A stretch of 64,000 nucleotides of DNA from Hydrocarboniphaga daqingensis (GCF_900129825.1 NZ_FQWZ01000001.1:620001-684000), one strand, 5' to 3'. Counted from the first letter of the stretch, positions 9,527 to 18,626 are shown. The notes: a model not told the origin generated them from the sequence alone. Numbers and translations are program-made.

Positions 9527-10903
9527 ATGACCAAGACCCCTTTTGCCGCCGCGGCATTTGCCCTGCTGGCGTCGGCTACCGCCAGCGCCGCGTCGATCGA
9601 TCTGTATGTCGACAGCCAGACCCAGCAGTTGTACTCGCAGCCCGGCCCTGGCCGTGTGAAGCTCGGGACCTTCGTTCCGCAGGACGACAAAGCCGCAACC
9701 AGCGCCGCGCCGAGCGCGCCCGCGGCGGCATCGGTGCCGGTCGCCGCCAAGCCGGCGACCCCGGCTGAAAAAAAGTGGTTCGACAAGCTGGCGCTGCGCG
9801 GCTACACCCAGATCCGGTTCAATCAGGAACTCGGCGGCGACGCGCAGGAATTGCGCTCCCCCGGTGACCGCTTCATCGGCGAAAACCAGAGCTTGGGCAT
9901 CCGCCGGGCGCGCGTGATCCTCAGCGGCGATGTCAGCGAGCATTTGTCGATCTATATCCAGCCCGACTTCGCCAGCACGCCGGCGGGCTCCAGCACCGGT
10001 AACTTCGCGCAGCTGCGCGACGTCTACGCCGACCTGTTTTTCGACAAGGACCACGAGTACCGCATCCGCGCCGGTCAGTCGAAGATTCCGTACGGCTGGG
10101 AAAACCTGCAGTCGAGCCAAAACCGTTTGACGCTGGATCGCGCCGATGCACTGAACTCGGCTGTCCGTGACGAACGCGACCTGGCGGTGATCTTCTATTG
10201 GGAACCCAAGGAAATCGCCGGCCGCTTCCGTGATCTGGTGCGTAGCGGCCTGAAGGGCTCCGGCGACTACGGCGTGATCGGCTTTGGTGCCTACAACGGC
10301 CAGGGCGCCAACCGGCTCGAAGCCAACGACAGCCTGCACACCGTCGCCCACGTGAGTTACCCGTTCAAGTTCGAGTCGGGCCAGTACTTCGAAGTCGGCG
10401 TCGACGCCTATACCGGCTTTTTCCGCTCGGCCACGGGCTCGGCGACGATCAACGGCAACACGTTCACGCCGACGCTGGCCGGTCGCCAGCGCGGGCCGCT
10501 GGACCAGCGCGTTTCGGCACACTTCATCTACTACCCGCAGCCGTTCGGCCTGCAGGGCGAGTGGACCGTCGGCAGTGGCCCGCAGCTCGACACCGCCCTG
10601 CAGACCGTCACGTCCCAGTCGCTGAAGGGCGGCTATCTGCAGGCGATGTATCGCATCCAGAGCAGCCACGGCGACTTCGTTCCGTTTGTGAAGTACCAGA
10701 CGTTCGACGGCGGGTCCAAGTTCGACACCAACGCTCCGCGCCTGCAGGTCGACGAAGTCGAAGCGGGTCTTGAATGGCAGATCGTTCCCGAGATCGAAGT
10801 CACGACGGCCTACTCGTACATGGACCGCACCAACGTCGGCAGTGCGCCGTACCGCAACCAGAGCGGCAACCTGCTGCGCGTGCAGCTGCAGTTCAACTAC
10901 TAA
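9527..10903 (+). CDS. Phosphate-selective porin O/P family outer-membrane protein
   Basis: 458 residues with a Sec signal peptide (ending ...TASAA), a short N-terminal segment, an Ala/Pro-rich spacer (residues about 65-85), then a porin barrel. LALRGYTQIRFNQELGG and LGIRRARVILSGDVSEHLSIYIQPDF are typical of OprP/OprO-like trimeric porins; the protein ends in aromatic QLQFNY, as beta-barrels do for BAM recognition. ATG at 9527 is chosen because the signal peptide begins there; a longer reading from 9440 would start inside the Pho boxes. Those tandem boxes support a role in phosphate or polyphosphate uptake under Pi limitation. Confidence 0.88.
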   Translation: MTKTPFAAAAFALLASATASAASIDLYVDSQTQQLYSQPGPGRVKLGTFVPQDDKAATSAAPSAPAAASVPVAAKPATPAEKKWFDKLALRGYTQIRFNQELGGDAQELRSPGDRFIGENQSLGIRRARVILSGDVSEHLSIYIQPDFASTPAGSSTGNFAQLRDVYADLFFDKDHEYRIRAGQSKIPYGWENLQSSQNRLTLDRADALNSAVRDERDLAVIFYWEPKEIAGRFRDLVRSGLKGSGDYGVIGFGAYNGQGANRLEANDSLHTVAHVSYPFKFESGQYFEVGVDAYTGFFRSATGSATINGNTFTPTLAGRQRGPLDQRVSAHFIYYPQPFGLQGEWTVGSGPQLDTALQTVTSQSLKGGYLQAMYRIQSSHGDFVPFVKYQTFDGGSKFDTNAPRLQVDEVEAGLEWQIVPEIEVTTAYSYMDRTNVGSAPYRNQSGNLLRVQLQFNY

Positions 10904-10926
10904 GCGGCAGCGGCAATACGCTCGAG

Positions 10927-10983
10927 GCCCCTGGCTGCGACCGGCACGGCGTTCCGCCTGCCAGTCGCAGCCAGGGGCTTTTT
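10927..10983 (+). terminator. Intrinsic terminator after the porin
   Basis: A perfect 15-bp stem: 10927-10941 (GCCCCTGGCTGCGAC) with 10964-10978, followed by TTTTT. Confidence 0.92.
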
Positions 10984-11059
10984 GCTGGGCACGGCGCCGG
11001 ATCGCGAGCCCGCCGTGCGGCACACTGTAGGCCCGCCGGCCGATGCACGAGGTGCCACG

Positions 11060-11899
11060 ATGAATCGAATCGAATCCGGGGAGCCTGACGAGGGCGCCCA
11101 TACCGACTTCGCGGCGCGGATGAGCTACGGCGACTACCTGCAGCTGCCGACGTTGCTGTCGGCGCAGCGGCCGCTCAGCGATACCGACGACGAGTTGCTG
11201 TTCATCGTCATCCACCAGTCCACCGAGCTGTGGATGAAGCTGGCCTTGCACGAGCTGGACCTGGCGATCGCGGCCCTGCGCGACGATCGGCTGCCGCAGG
11301 CACTGAAGAACCTGGCGCGCGTGGGCCGTATCCAGGCGCAGATGATCCAGAGCTGGGACGTGCTGTCGACGATGACGCCGGCCGAGTACAACGCATTTCG
11401 CGGCGCGCTCGGGCAGTCATCAGGTTTCCAGTCCTGGCAAAACCGGCGGATCGAGTTCCTGCTCGGCAACAAGCAAGCGGCGATGATCGAACCACATCGC
11501 CACGACGCGGCGATCAGCGCGCTGTTGGACGCCGCGTTGCGGACACCAAGCCTGTACGACGAGGCGATTGCCTTGCTGGCGCGTCGCGGCTTGGCGATCG
11601 ACGCCGCGCTGCTGCAAAGAGACTTCTGCCAGGCACACGCCAGCAACGATTCGGTTCGCGCCGCCTGGCTGCGCGTCTATCGTGACCCCGATGCCTACTG
11701 GGATCTGTACGCGCTGGCCGAAAAGCTGGTCGACGTTGACGACGGCTTCCAGCAATGGCGCTTCCGGCACATGACCACCGTCAAGCGGATCATCGGTTTC
11801 AAACGCGGCACCGGCGGCACCGCCGGCGTCGGCTATCTGAAACGCGCCGTCGACACCGTGCTGTTCCCCGAACTGTGGGATCTGCGGACCGAGCTGTAG
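11060..11899 (+). CDS. kynA: Tryptophan 2,3-dioxygenase
   Basis: A 279-residue heme enzyme that opens the indole ring of L-tryptophan to N-formylkynurenine, the first step of the kynurenine pathway. Family blocks are clear: [28 protein letters not shown], and the C-terminal [20 protein letters not shown] with VGYLKRA. ATG at 11060 gives the standard length; a reading from 10982 begins next to the upstream terminator. No kynB or kynU adjoins it, so it is probably monocistronic. Confidence 0.96.
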   Translation: MNRIESGEPDEGAHTDFAARMSYGDYLQLPTLLSAQRPLSDTDDELLFIVIHQSTELWMKLALHELDLAIAALRDDRLPQALKNLARVGRIQAQMIQSWDVLSTMTPAEYNAFRGALGQSSGFQSWQNRRIEFLLGNKQAAMIEPHRHDAAISALLDAALRTPSLYDEAIALLARRGLAIDAALLQRDFCQAHASNDSVRAAWLRVYRDPDAYWDLYALAEKLVDVDDGFQQWRFRHMTTVKRIIGFKRGTGGTAGVGYLKRAVDTVLFPELWDLRTEL

Positions 11900-11906
11900 C
11901 GAGCCG

Positions 11907-11955
11907 CTGCTGGGTCACCAACATACGGGCCTGCGCGCTGCTGGCCAGCCAACAG
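11907..11955 (+). promoter_or_regulatory. Two UAS-like palindromes upstream of the lactonase operon
   Basis: CTGCTGG-GTCA-CCAACAT (11907-11924) and CTGCTGG-CCAG-CCAACAG (11938-11955) are imperfect copies of the dyad CTGCTGG-N4-CCAGCAG found upstream of two other sigma-54-type promoters in this cluster. They are 31 bp apart (about three helical turns) and about 90-130 bp upstream of the -24 element, the usual place for enhancer-binding-protein sites. Confidence 0.55.
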
Positions 11956-12041
11956 CAATTCAGCAGCCACCCCTGCCGAAAGTGCTATATCCAGAGTGAT
12001 TTTCTTCTTTAACTCAGTACTTTACTCGCATTCCGCCGTAC

Positions 12042-12057
12042 TGGCACAAACGCTGCT
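12042..12057 (+). promoter_or_regulatory. Sigma-54 (-24/-12) promoter-like site for the lactonase operon
   Basis: TGGCACA-AACG-CTGCT: GG and GC are separated by exactly 10 nt, and the -24 part is near perfect. The predicted start of transcription (about 12068) lies 29 nt before the ATG at 12097. Confidence 0.7.
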
Positions 12058-12096
12058 CCGGGGCAAAGGACTGCTGTCTGATCCGGAGATTTTCGC

Positions 12097-13095
12097 ATGC
12101 GGTCGTCTGCTGTCCCTGCCCTGCCCCGCTACGCCGGCCGGGCGTCTTTGCTGTTGCTGCTGGCCGCTGCCGGTCTGCCCTACGCCCAGGCGGACGAGTT
12201 GCGCCAGCCGACCGCGATCGCCGGCGTCGTCGCGGCCGGTACGCCGATCGATTTGATCAAGGACGGCTTCAAGGGCACCGAAGGGCCGCTGGCGTTCGGC
12301 GACGGCGCCTTGCTATTCACCGAGAACCAAGCGGGACGCATCATCAAAATTGACGCCGCAGGCACGGTCACCGTCCATTCCGAACAAACCAACGGCGCCA
12401 ACGCGCTGGCACTGGCAGCCAACGGTGATCTGTTCGCCGTGCAGACCGCCAATCCGCGCGTCGGCATCATCGAGCCCGCAAGCAGGGCGCGGACGCTGGC
12501 CGCCGACTTTCAAGGCGCGCTGTTCGGACGACCGAACGATCTGGTGCTCGACCAACGCGGCGGCGTGTACTTCACCGACTCCGGCGCCAACGCCAACTCG
12601 CCGCCACCGGTGTCGACGCTCAAGCCGGCCAAGCCGGCGGTCTATTACGTGACGTCCGACGGCCGCCTGCAGCGGCTTGCCGACGACATCGAGCGGCCCA
12701 ATGGCGTGCAGCTGAGTCCCGACGAAAAGACGTTGTACGTGGCCAACACGCTCGGCGACAGCCTGATCGCATTCGACGTGGCCGCCGACGGCAGCGTGAG
12801 TCGTCGGCGCAACTTCGTGCGCCTGGAAGGCTGGAGCCAGGATGAAAAGGGCACGTGGAGCAGCGGTGCCGACGGCCTGGCCGTGGACGCCGATGGCCGC
12901 ATCTACGTCGCCACCAACGCTGGCGTCGAAGTGTTCAGCGCGCAAGCGCAGGCACTGGGCGTCATCCGCTTGCCGAAGAAGCCGCAGAACCTCGCGTTTG
13001 CCGGCAACGACAAAAAGACGTTGTACGTCGTCGGTCGCGGCGCGGTTTACCGCATCGCGACACTGACCAGCGGCTATCGCGGTCGCGCCAAGTAA
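12097..13095 (+). CDS. Secreted SMP-30/gluconolactonase-type beta-propeller protein
   Basis: 332 residues with a Sec signal (hydrophobic LLLLLAAAGLPYAQA, cleavage near residue 32). The mature part is a six-bladed propeller of the SMP-30/LRE type: FKGTEGPLAFGDGALLFTEN, GRPNDLVLDQRGGVYFTDSG, ERPNGVQLSPDEKTLYVANT and GADGLAVDADGRIYVAT. The conserved Glu, Asn and Asp positions that bind a divalent metal are visible in these blocks. Family members hydrolyse sugar or other lactones; the substrate here is unknown. GGAG lies 9 nt before the ATG. It is the first gene of a five-gene operon ending at 15413. Confidence 0.85.
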   Translation: MRSSAVPALPRYAGRASLLLLLAAAGLPYAQADELRQPTAIAGVVAAGTPIDLIKDGFKGTEGPLAFGDGALLFTENQAGRIIKIDAAGTVTVHSEQTNGANALALAANGDLFAVQTANPRVGIIEPASRARTLAADFQGALFGRPNDLVLDQRGGVYFTDSGANANSPPPVSTLKPAKPAVYYVTSDGRLQRLADDIERPNGVQLSPDEKTLYVANTLGDSLIAFDVAADGSVSRRRNFVRLEGWSQDEKGTWSSGADGLAVDADGRIYVATNAGVEVFSAQAQALGVIRLPKKPQNLAFAGNDKKTLYVVGRGAVYRIATLTSGYRGRAK

Positions 13096-13103
13096 GCAGC
13101 CCG

Positions 13104-13835
13104 ATGTCCGCGACGCCTGCTTCCCAGCGCATCTGGGATCTGCCCACCCGGCTGTTCCACTGGCTGCTGGTCGTTGCGCTGCTGGCCTCGTTCGTCAGCG
13201 GCGAAGTCGGCGGCGCCTGGATCGACTGGCATTTGCGCAGCGGCTTACTGGTCGTCGCGCTGATCGGCTTTCGCCTCGCCTGGGGCATCGTCGGGAGCGC
13301 AACGGCGCGCTTTGCGCAGTTCCTGCGAGGCCCAGCAGCGATCCGAGCGCACTGGCGGGGCCAGTGGCGCGGCGTCGGTCATTCGCCGATTGGCGGCATC
13401 GCAGTCGTCGTCCTGATGCTGGCCGTGATTGCGCAGTTGCTGACCGGCTTGTACACCAACGACGACATCAGCTTCGACGCACCGCTGTCGGTGCTGGTCG
13501 ACAAGAACACGTCCGACGCGCTGCGCCTCTGGCACGGCCGGCTGTTCTACCTGCTCGCCGTACTGACGGCGCTACATGTCGTGGCCATCGTCTATTACCT
13601 GCGAGTCAAGCGCGACGATCTGATCACACCGATGCTGACCGGACGCAAGCGGCTCGACCCCGAGCGCAGCGCAGCGCTGCCCCAACCGCTGACGACACCT
13701 CGCTACGTCGCCGCGCTGCTGCTGTCGCTGCTTGCTGCCGTTGTCATCACCTGGATTGCCAGCGGCGGACTGCTCAACCCAGCGCCGGCGAGCGCACCGA
13801 TGATCGAATCCACCACACCAAAACCGGCGTGGTGA
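13104..13835 (+). CDS. Cytochrome b561-type membrane protein
   Basis: 243 residues, about five membrane helices. It starts with IWDLPTRLFHWLLVVALLASF and continues RLAWGIVGSATARF, a typical pattern of bacterial di-heme b561 / Ni-Fe-hydrogenase-type b subunits with His ligands in helix ends (RLFHW, LRLWHGRLFY, LTALHVVAIVYY). It probably passes electrons between the quinone pool and periplasmic c-type proteins. ATG at 13104 is 8 nt after the preceding stop. Its place directly before the cytochrome c' gene suggests that protein is a partner. Confidence 0.88.
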   Translation: MSATPASQRIWDLPTRLFHWLLVVALLASFVSGEVGGAWIDWHLRSGLLVVALIGFRLAWGIVGSATARFAQFLRGPAAIRAHWRGQWRGVGHSPIGGIAVVVLMLAVIAQLLTGLYTNDDISFDAPLSVLVDKNTSDALRLWHGRLFYLLAVLTALHVVAIVYYLRVKRDDLITPMLTGRKRLDPERSAALPQPLTTPRYVAALLLSLLAAVVITWIASGGLLNPAPASAPMIESTTPKPAW

Positions 13836-13908
13836 TGACCGCGCGACACGATCACGGCGGCCGACACTGTTCACCAACCCCTCGTTGTTCAACTTCAGCA
13901 GGACACCC

Positions 13909-14376
13909 ATGAAACGCACTCTCGCCATCGCCAGCCTTGTCGTACTAACCGCATCGACCGCCGCGTTGGCACAGTCCGGACCCAAGCCGGAACAGTTGAT
14001 CAAGTGGCGCCAGTCGGTATTCCAAGTGCTGGCGTGGAACGGCCAGCGAATCAAGGCCAACGTCGAAGGCACGACCTTCAACCGCGAAGACGTGGTCAAG
14101 GCCGCCAACAGCACGGCCGCGATCGCCAACAGCGGCATCGGTGCGCTGTTCGCGCCCGGCACCGAAACCGGCAAGGGCTGGCACGACACTGCGGCCAAGG
14201 CCGAACTGTTCGCCGCCGACAGCAAAGTTGGCACGCTGGCCGCCAACTTCAGCCAGGAGGCCACGGAGTTGGCGCGCATTGCCGCAAGCGGCGATCAGGC
14301 CAGCGTCAAGGCGCAGTTCGGCAAGCTCAACCAAACCTGCAAAGCCTGCCACGACGAATACAAGGCCAAAGACTGA
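13909..14376 (+). CDS. Cytochrome c'
   Basis: 155 residues with a Sec signal (MKRTLAIASLVVLTASTAALA). The mature protein is a four-helix bundle with the heme-binding motif CKACH near the C-terminus (NQTCKACHDEYKAKD), the hallmark of class II cytochromes c. It acts in the periplasm; family members bind NO or take part in electron transfer. AGGA precedes the ATG at 13909. It is 73 nt after the b561 gene and is followed by a second protein with the same C-terminal motif. Confidence 0.92.
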   Translation: MKRTLAIASLVVLTASTAALAQSGPKPEQLIKWRQSVFQVLAWNGQRIKANVEGTTFNREDVVKAANSTAAIANSGIGALFAPGTETGKGWHDTAAKAELFAADSKVGTLAANFSQEATELARIAASGDQASVKAQFGKLNQTCKACHDEYKAKD

Positions 14377-14408
14377 ATCCCGACCCTCGCAGATGCATGC
14401 TGACAACA

Positions 14409-14816
14409 ATGTCTAACAACGCAATTCGACGTCGCACTCGGCGATACGCGCCGTGGTCGTTCGCGGCGCTGCTCGCCTTTGCTACCGCGTCATGGGCCGA
14501 AAGCGAGTTCGACATGGATCTAATGCAGACCGTCGACGATACGTCCAAGGAACTGGTGTCGAACCTGTCGCTGGAAGATGCGGCATCGGCCGACGGCAAC
14601 CTGGCGGATCTCGACGCGCTGCTGGCACAAGTTGAGACGCACTACAGCGCCAAAGGCGGAGCCGACGACGCAGTGAAGATCACGCAGGATGCGCGCGCAC
14701 TACTGGTGCAGATCCACGAGCACATCGGCGCCGGCGATTTTGAAACCGCCAACCTCAAGCAGTCGGAGTTTTCGCGCAACTGCAAGGCCTGCCACAAGCT
14801 GTACAAAAAGAGCTGA
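14409..14816 (+). CDS. Small periplasmic c-type cytochrome, c'-like C-terminus
   Basis: 135 residues. An Arg-rich start and hydrophobic core (PWSFAALLAFATASWA) form a signal peptide. The mature part is acidic and helical and ends NCKACHKLYKKS, so one heme is attached near the C-terminus as in the preceding cytochrome c'. Sequence outside this motif shows little likeness to that protein. ATG at 14409 is used; ATG at 14397 is equally possible. Probably an electron carrier working with the b561 and cytochrome c' encoded just before it. Confidence 0.8.
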   Translation: MSNNAIRRRTRRYAPWSFAALLAFATASWAESEFDMDLMQTVDDTSKELVSNLSLEDAASADGNLADLDALLAQVETHYSAKGGADDAVKITQDARALLVQIHEHIGAGDFETANLKQSEFSRNCKACHKLYKKS

Positions 14817-14822
14817 AGCGTA

Positions 14823-15413
14823 ATGTCGATAATCAAGTACGGGCTGGCGACAATGATGCTGGCTGCCGGCAGCTTTACCGCAACTGCAGCGCCGCTGTCG
14901 GCCGGCAAGAGCGCACCCGCATTCTCGGCACCCGCCTCGCTCAATGGCATTGCCGCCGACTATTCACTGACGCAAGCGCTGTCCACAGGCCCGGTCGTCG
15001 TCTACTTCTATCCATCGGCGTTCACTGGCGGCTGCAATCTGCAAGCGCATCTTTTCTCAGAGAACAGCGAGCGCTTCGCTGCCGCCGGTGCCAGCGTGGT
15101 TGGCGTTTCGCTTGACAGCATCGATCGACTCAACGCGTTTTCGGCTGATCCGCAGTACTGCGCCGGCAAAGTCCGCGTCGCCTCCGACCTCGACGGCACG
15201 ATCGCGCGCCGCTTCGGCTTGCAGGTCAGCGACAACCCGCCGGGCAAAACCGACACGCGAGGCCAGCGTATCGATCACGCGCGCGTCGAACGTACGACGT
15301 TCGTCGTCGGACGAGATGGACGAATCATCGAGACAATCAGCGGTGTTTCACCTGCCGAACACGTGAGTCGGGCTTTGCAGATCGTTGAGGCACTGTTGCG
15401 ATCAGCGCCGTAA
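14823..15413 (+). CDS. Periplasmic peroxiredoxin (AhpC/TSA family)
   Basis: 196 residues with a Sec signal (...AAGSFTATAAPLSAG). The thioredoxin-fold block VVVYFYPSAFTGGCNLQAHLF carries the peroxidatic Cys in a PxxxTxxC setting. QVSDNPPGKTDTRGQRIDHARVERTTFVVGRDG is family-like but carries an insertion. It would reduce peroxides in the periplasm. It follows the cytochrome gene by 6 nt and is the last gene before a strong terminator, which suggests the operon product generates or meets peroxide. Confidence 0.85.
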   Translation: MSIIKYGLATMMLAAGSFTATAAPLSAGKSAPAFSAPASLNGIAADYSLTQALSTGPVVVYFYPSAFTGGCNLQAHLFSENSERFAAAGASVVGVSLDSIDRLNAFSADPQYCAGKVRVASDLDGTIARRFGLQVSDNPPGKTDTRGQRIDHARVERTTFVVGRDGRIIETISGVSPAEHVSRALQIVEALLRSAP

Positions 15414-15459
15414 CGCAGCGTCGACACGGCGCGACAGCGGTACATCACTGAGTGTGACG

Positions 15460-15487
15460 GGCCCCGTTCTACGGGGCCTATTTTTTT
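15460..15487 (+). terminator. Intrinsic terminator of the lactonase-peroxiredoxin operon
   Basis: GGCCCCG (15460-15466), loop TTCTA, CGGGGCC (15472-15478), then TA and seven T. Confidence 0.92.
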
Positions 15488-15560
15488 GGCATCGACGACC
15501 ACCAACAGCCTTGGCGCTTTAATTTTTTATGCTGCGTTCGGGGCATCGCGGAGATGTCGA

Positions 15561-15578
15561 CTGCTGCATTGCCAGCAG
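15561..15578 (+). promoter_or_regulatory. UAS-like palindrome upstream of the TonB receptor
   Basis: CTGCTGC-ATTG-CCAGCAG differs by one base from a perfect dyad and lies about 135 bp upstream of the sigma-54-type site at 15712. In the 354-bp gap 15414-15767 the other recognisable items are the terminator above, a small dyad TTCAC-CGCA-GTGAA (15582-15595), the promoter and a G9 run. Confidence 0.55.
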
Positions 15579-15711
15579 CCATTCACCGCAGTGAACGGCA
15601 TAAGCTGCAGCGATCGACTTCTAAGCGTTTGTCACATCTGCAACCCCATGTTTACATGATGTTTTCCACGCTGTTGGCGCAGGCCATTACGCACAGCGAA
15701 AGCGCCGCTCG

Positions 15712-15727
15712 TGGCATGCCGGTTGCC
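15712..15727 (+). promoter_or_regulatory. Sigma-54 (-24/-12) promoter-like site for the TonB receptor
   Basis: TGGCATG-CCGG-TTGCC, with GG and GC exactly 10 nt apart. Predicted transcription starts near 15738, which rules out the in-frame ATG at 15711 and favours GTG at 15768. Confidence 0.7.
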
Positions 15728-15751
15728 TCCACGGCCGTCCAAGCCATACGT

Positions 15752-15760
15752 GGGGGGGGG
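15752..15760 (+). repeat. G9 homopolymer in the TonB receptor leader
   Basis: Nine consecutive G lie between the predicted transcription start and the GTG start codon, 7 nt before it, in the position of a ribosome-binding site. Such a run may be prone to slippage. Confidence 0.7.
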
Positions 15761-15767
15761 TTCAACC

Positions 15768-18626
15768 GTGGTTCAGCGTTCCAGCAACAAGCCGGGCAAG
15801 CACGCCGGCATCGACAGCGACCGACTGCCGCTGCACATCAACAAAAAGCTGATTCAGTCCGGCATCGTTGCGATGCTCGGCGGGCTCGCAGTCGGCAGCA
15901 GCGCAACGGCATGGTCCGCTGATGAGGTCAGCATCGAGACCCTGCAGCGCGAAAACGAACGCCTGCGTCAGCAGATCGAGCAGTTGCGCCAAGCCGCCGG
16001 CAGCAGCACGAGCGATGCGCCGTCGACGACCGACGCGACTGCTGACACTGCTGCTACTGAATCGATCCAGAGCACGGCGTCAGTCGAGCCGGAACGCGAC
16101 GAGCCGCCCGCCAAGCCGGGCGACATCGAAAACGTGATCGTCACCGCCAAGAAGTCGCTGCAGAAGGTGATCGATGTGCCGCAGTCGATTTCGCTGGTGA
16201 CCGGCGACGACCTGCGCCGCGAAGACGCCGTCACGCTGGAAGCGATCACGCGTCGCTTGGGCAACGTCAAGTGGAACTACGGCAACAGCTCGACCAGCAA
16301 CTATTCGATCCGTGGCCTAGGCAAGATCGCCAACGTCGACAACGGCGATCCCAGCGTCGGCTTGTACGTAGACGGCATCGCCTACGCGTTCAACCAGATG
16401 GCGTACTTCAACTTCGTCGACGTCGACACGGTCGAAGTAGCGCGCGGCCCGCAAGGCACCAGCTTCGGGCGCAATTCGTCGATCGGCGCGATCCGCGTCA
16501 ACTACAAGCGTCCTTCGTTCACGCCGGGCAACGAGGTGATCGTCGGCATCAGCAAGTACGAAGGCCAGGACTGGGCGCGCGGCAACGGCAGCATCAAAGC
16601 CACCGGCATCAGCACCGGCGCCTTGGTGGACCAGCTGTTGGCGTACCGGACGACGCTGAACGTCGACAAGGGCGGCGGCTGGATTCTGAACAGCTACAAC
16701 CCGGACAACCGCTACATCAGCTCGGACCGCGTTTCGGGCCGAATCCAGTTGCTGCTACAGCCCAGTTCGACGTTCAACTCAAGGCTCAGCCTCGACATCA
16801 ATCCTCGCAACAGCGAGAACGTCAACATCGGTTCGACCAATTTCTTCTTCTCGCAGACGCCAGCCACGTTCGCCGACGGTAGCCCCAATACCAATCTAAC
16901 CACCGAGCAGCGCCTGTCGCGGCCTTGGTTCACGCGCAACACCGACTATACGGTCGTCGGCGACTACTTCAGCCAGGAATTCATTGCCAGCGATACGCAG
17001 CAGGGCGTGGTGACCGGCAGCAACGGTGCCAACCTTGAGTTCAACTGGCTGCTGGCCGATCGCTACCAGGTCAGCGCGATCAGCCATGCGCGCGACTACT
17101 ACTTCAACGCGTTCCGCGACGACGAAGGCACGGTATTCGACGTGCAGACCGCTGCTGGGCAGAACAAGTACTACAAGCAATACGGTCAGGAACTGCGGCT
17201 GGTGTCGCAGATCGACGGCGTAGTCGACTACCAGACCGGCCTGTTCTTCCAGGAGGCCATCAGCGATTCAGCCGGCAATTCGATCTTCGGCACCGATGGC
17301 GGCGCCTGGTTTGCCACCAACGCACAGTACGGTCGGCTCGATACCACCGGCCCCAACGGAGTGTCCGGACGCGCGCTGCTGAACGATTCGCTGGCCGACT
17401 TGTGGCGTAAAGCGCCGACACGCTCCGACAACACCTCGACGGCGCTCTACGCCAACGCGGACTGGCACATCACCGAGCCGCTGACGATCAACACCGGCAT
17501 TCGCGCCGGACAGGAGAAGCGTGAATTGACGGCCAGCGCCTTTATCAAGGAGCAGGGCTTCGGTACGTTGCTCAACCCGGTCAGCCTCGGCGGCTTTGGT
17601 AACAACGCTCAAGGCGAACTGGCGGTGACCAACAGCGAGGCCCAACTGGCGATCGCCAATCAAGTTGCGCAGCGCTACTTCGGCCTGAATAGCTATGCCG
17701 AGCTCAGCGCCGCACAGAAGCGCCAAGTGGCCGATGCCAAGACGATCCGCAACGGTCGTATCGGCGCCAACTTCGGGCCATTCACTGCAGACGCGTACAA
17801 AGGCGACATCTACACCTATAACGTCGTTCCGCGTTACCAGATCACCGAGAACGTCAACGCTTATCTGTCGTTGTCGTACGGCGAGAAGTCCGGTCTGCCC
17901 GGCGTGCTGTCGACCACCGGCGTTCCGACGTCCTACGAGATTCGTCCAGAGAAGAACCGCGCATACGAAATCGGCAGCAAATCGACGCTGCTCGGCGGTG
18001 ACTTGCTGTTCAACGTCGCGGTGTACTTGAACGATATCAAGGACTATCAGCAGAACGTGTTGCTCGTCGACGAGCTGGCCACCGAAGCCAACGGCCAGCT
18101 CACCTATGTGTCGGCAGCCGGCAACGTACCCAAGGTGCGTGCACAGGGTGTCGAGATCGACGGCGTCTACACCGGCTTTCGCAATCTGGAGATCCGCTAT
18201 GCGGCGGCGTACAACGACGCTTACTACAAGAGCTTCCCGACGATTGCCAACCCGGTCGAGCGAGCCAACGAAGGGCCGTTCCGCGATGCATCGGGCGACA
18301 CGCTGCCCGGCGTCTCAAAGTGGAGCGGCAATATCGGCCTGACCCACACACTGCCGCTGGCCAACGAAAAGCAGCTGCGCAGTTCCGTGACGACCAGCTA
18401 CTCGACCAAGTTCAACTCGGACAACGCGCTGTCATCGTTCGGCGTGATCCCGGCACAGACGCTGACCGATGCGTCGCTGACCTTCGGCGACTCGGCGGGG
18501 CGCGCCGAAGTGTCGTTCTTCGTCAAGAACGTGTTTGACGACGACACCGTGCGCAACCGGACTTGGAACGCTTTCGCCCCCGGCTTCCCGCGCCAGTTCG
18601 GCCTGACCTTCTCCAGCCGCTTGTAA
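15768..18626 (+). CDS. TonB-dependent outer-membrane receptor with N-terminal coiled coil
   Basis: 952 residues from a GTG start. After a signal-like segment (KLIQSGIVAMLGGLAVGSSATAWSA) comes a short coiled coil (ETLQRENERLRQQIEQLRQ), then IENVIVTAKK, a plausible TonB box, the plug (VPQSISLVTGDDLRRED...YSIRGLG...VEVARGPQGTSFGRN) and a long barrel ending FPRQFGLTFSSRL. It imports an unknown ligand across the outer membrane. It stands alone behind its own sigma-54-type promoter; an inverted repeat follows. The start was chosen from the promoter position and the G-rich leader. Confidence 0.9.
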   Translation: MVQRSSNKPGKHAGIDSDRLPLHINKKLIQSGIVAMLGGLAVGSSATAWSADEVSIETLQRENERLRQQIEQLRQAAGSSTSDAPSTTDATADTAATESIQSTASVEPERDEPPAKPGDIENVIVTAKKSLQKVIDVPQSISLVTGDDLRREDAVTLEAITRRLGNVKWNYGNSSTSNYSIRGLGKIANVDNGDPSVGLYVDGIAYAFNQMAYFNFVDVDTVEVARGPQGTSFGRNSSIGAIRVNYKRPSFTPGNEVIVGISKYEGQDWARGNGSIKATGISTGALVDQLLAYRTTLNVDKGGGWILNSYNPDNRYISSDRVSGRIQLLLQPSSTFNSRLSLDINPRNSENVNIGSTNFFFSQTPATFADGSPNTNLTTEQRLSRPWFTRNTDYTVVGDYFSQEFIASDTQQGVVTGSNGANLEFNWLLADRYQVSAISHARDYYFNAFRDDEGTVFDVQTAAGQNKYYKQYGQELRLVSQIDGVVDYQTGLFFQEAISDSAGNSIFGTDGGAWFATNAQYGRLDTTGPNGVSGRALLNDSLADLWRKAPTRSDNTSTALYANADWHITEPLTINTGIRAGQEKRELTASAFIKEQGFGTLLNPVSLGGFGNNAQGELAVTNSEAQLAIANQVAQRYFGLNSYAELSAAQKRQVADAKTIRNGRIGANFGPFTADAYKGDIYTYNVVPRYQITENVNAYLSLSYGEKSGLPGVLSTTGVPTSYEIRPEKNRAYEIGSKSTLLGGDLLFNVAVYLNDIKDYQQNVLLVDELATEANGQLTYVSAAGNVPKVRAQGVEIDGVYTGFRNLEIRYAAAYNDAYYKSFPTIANPVERANEGPFRDASGDTLPGVSKWSGNIGLTHTLPLANEKQLRSSVTTSYSTKFNSDNALSSFGVIPAQTLTDASLTFGDSAGRAEVSFFVKNVFDDDTVRNRTWNAFAPGFPRQFGLTFSSRL

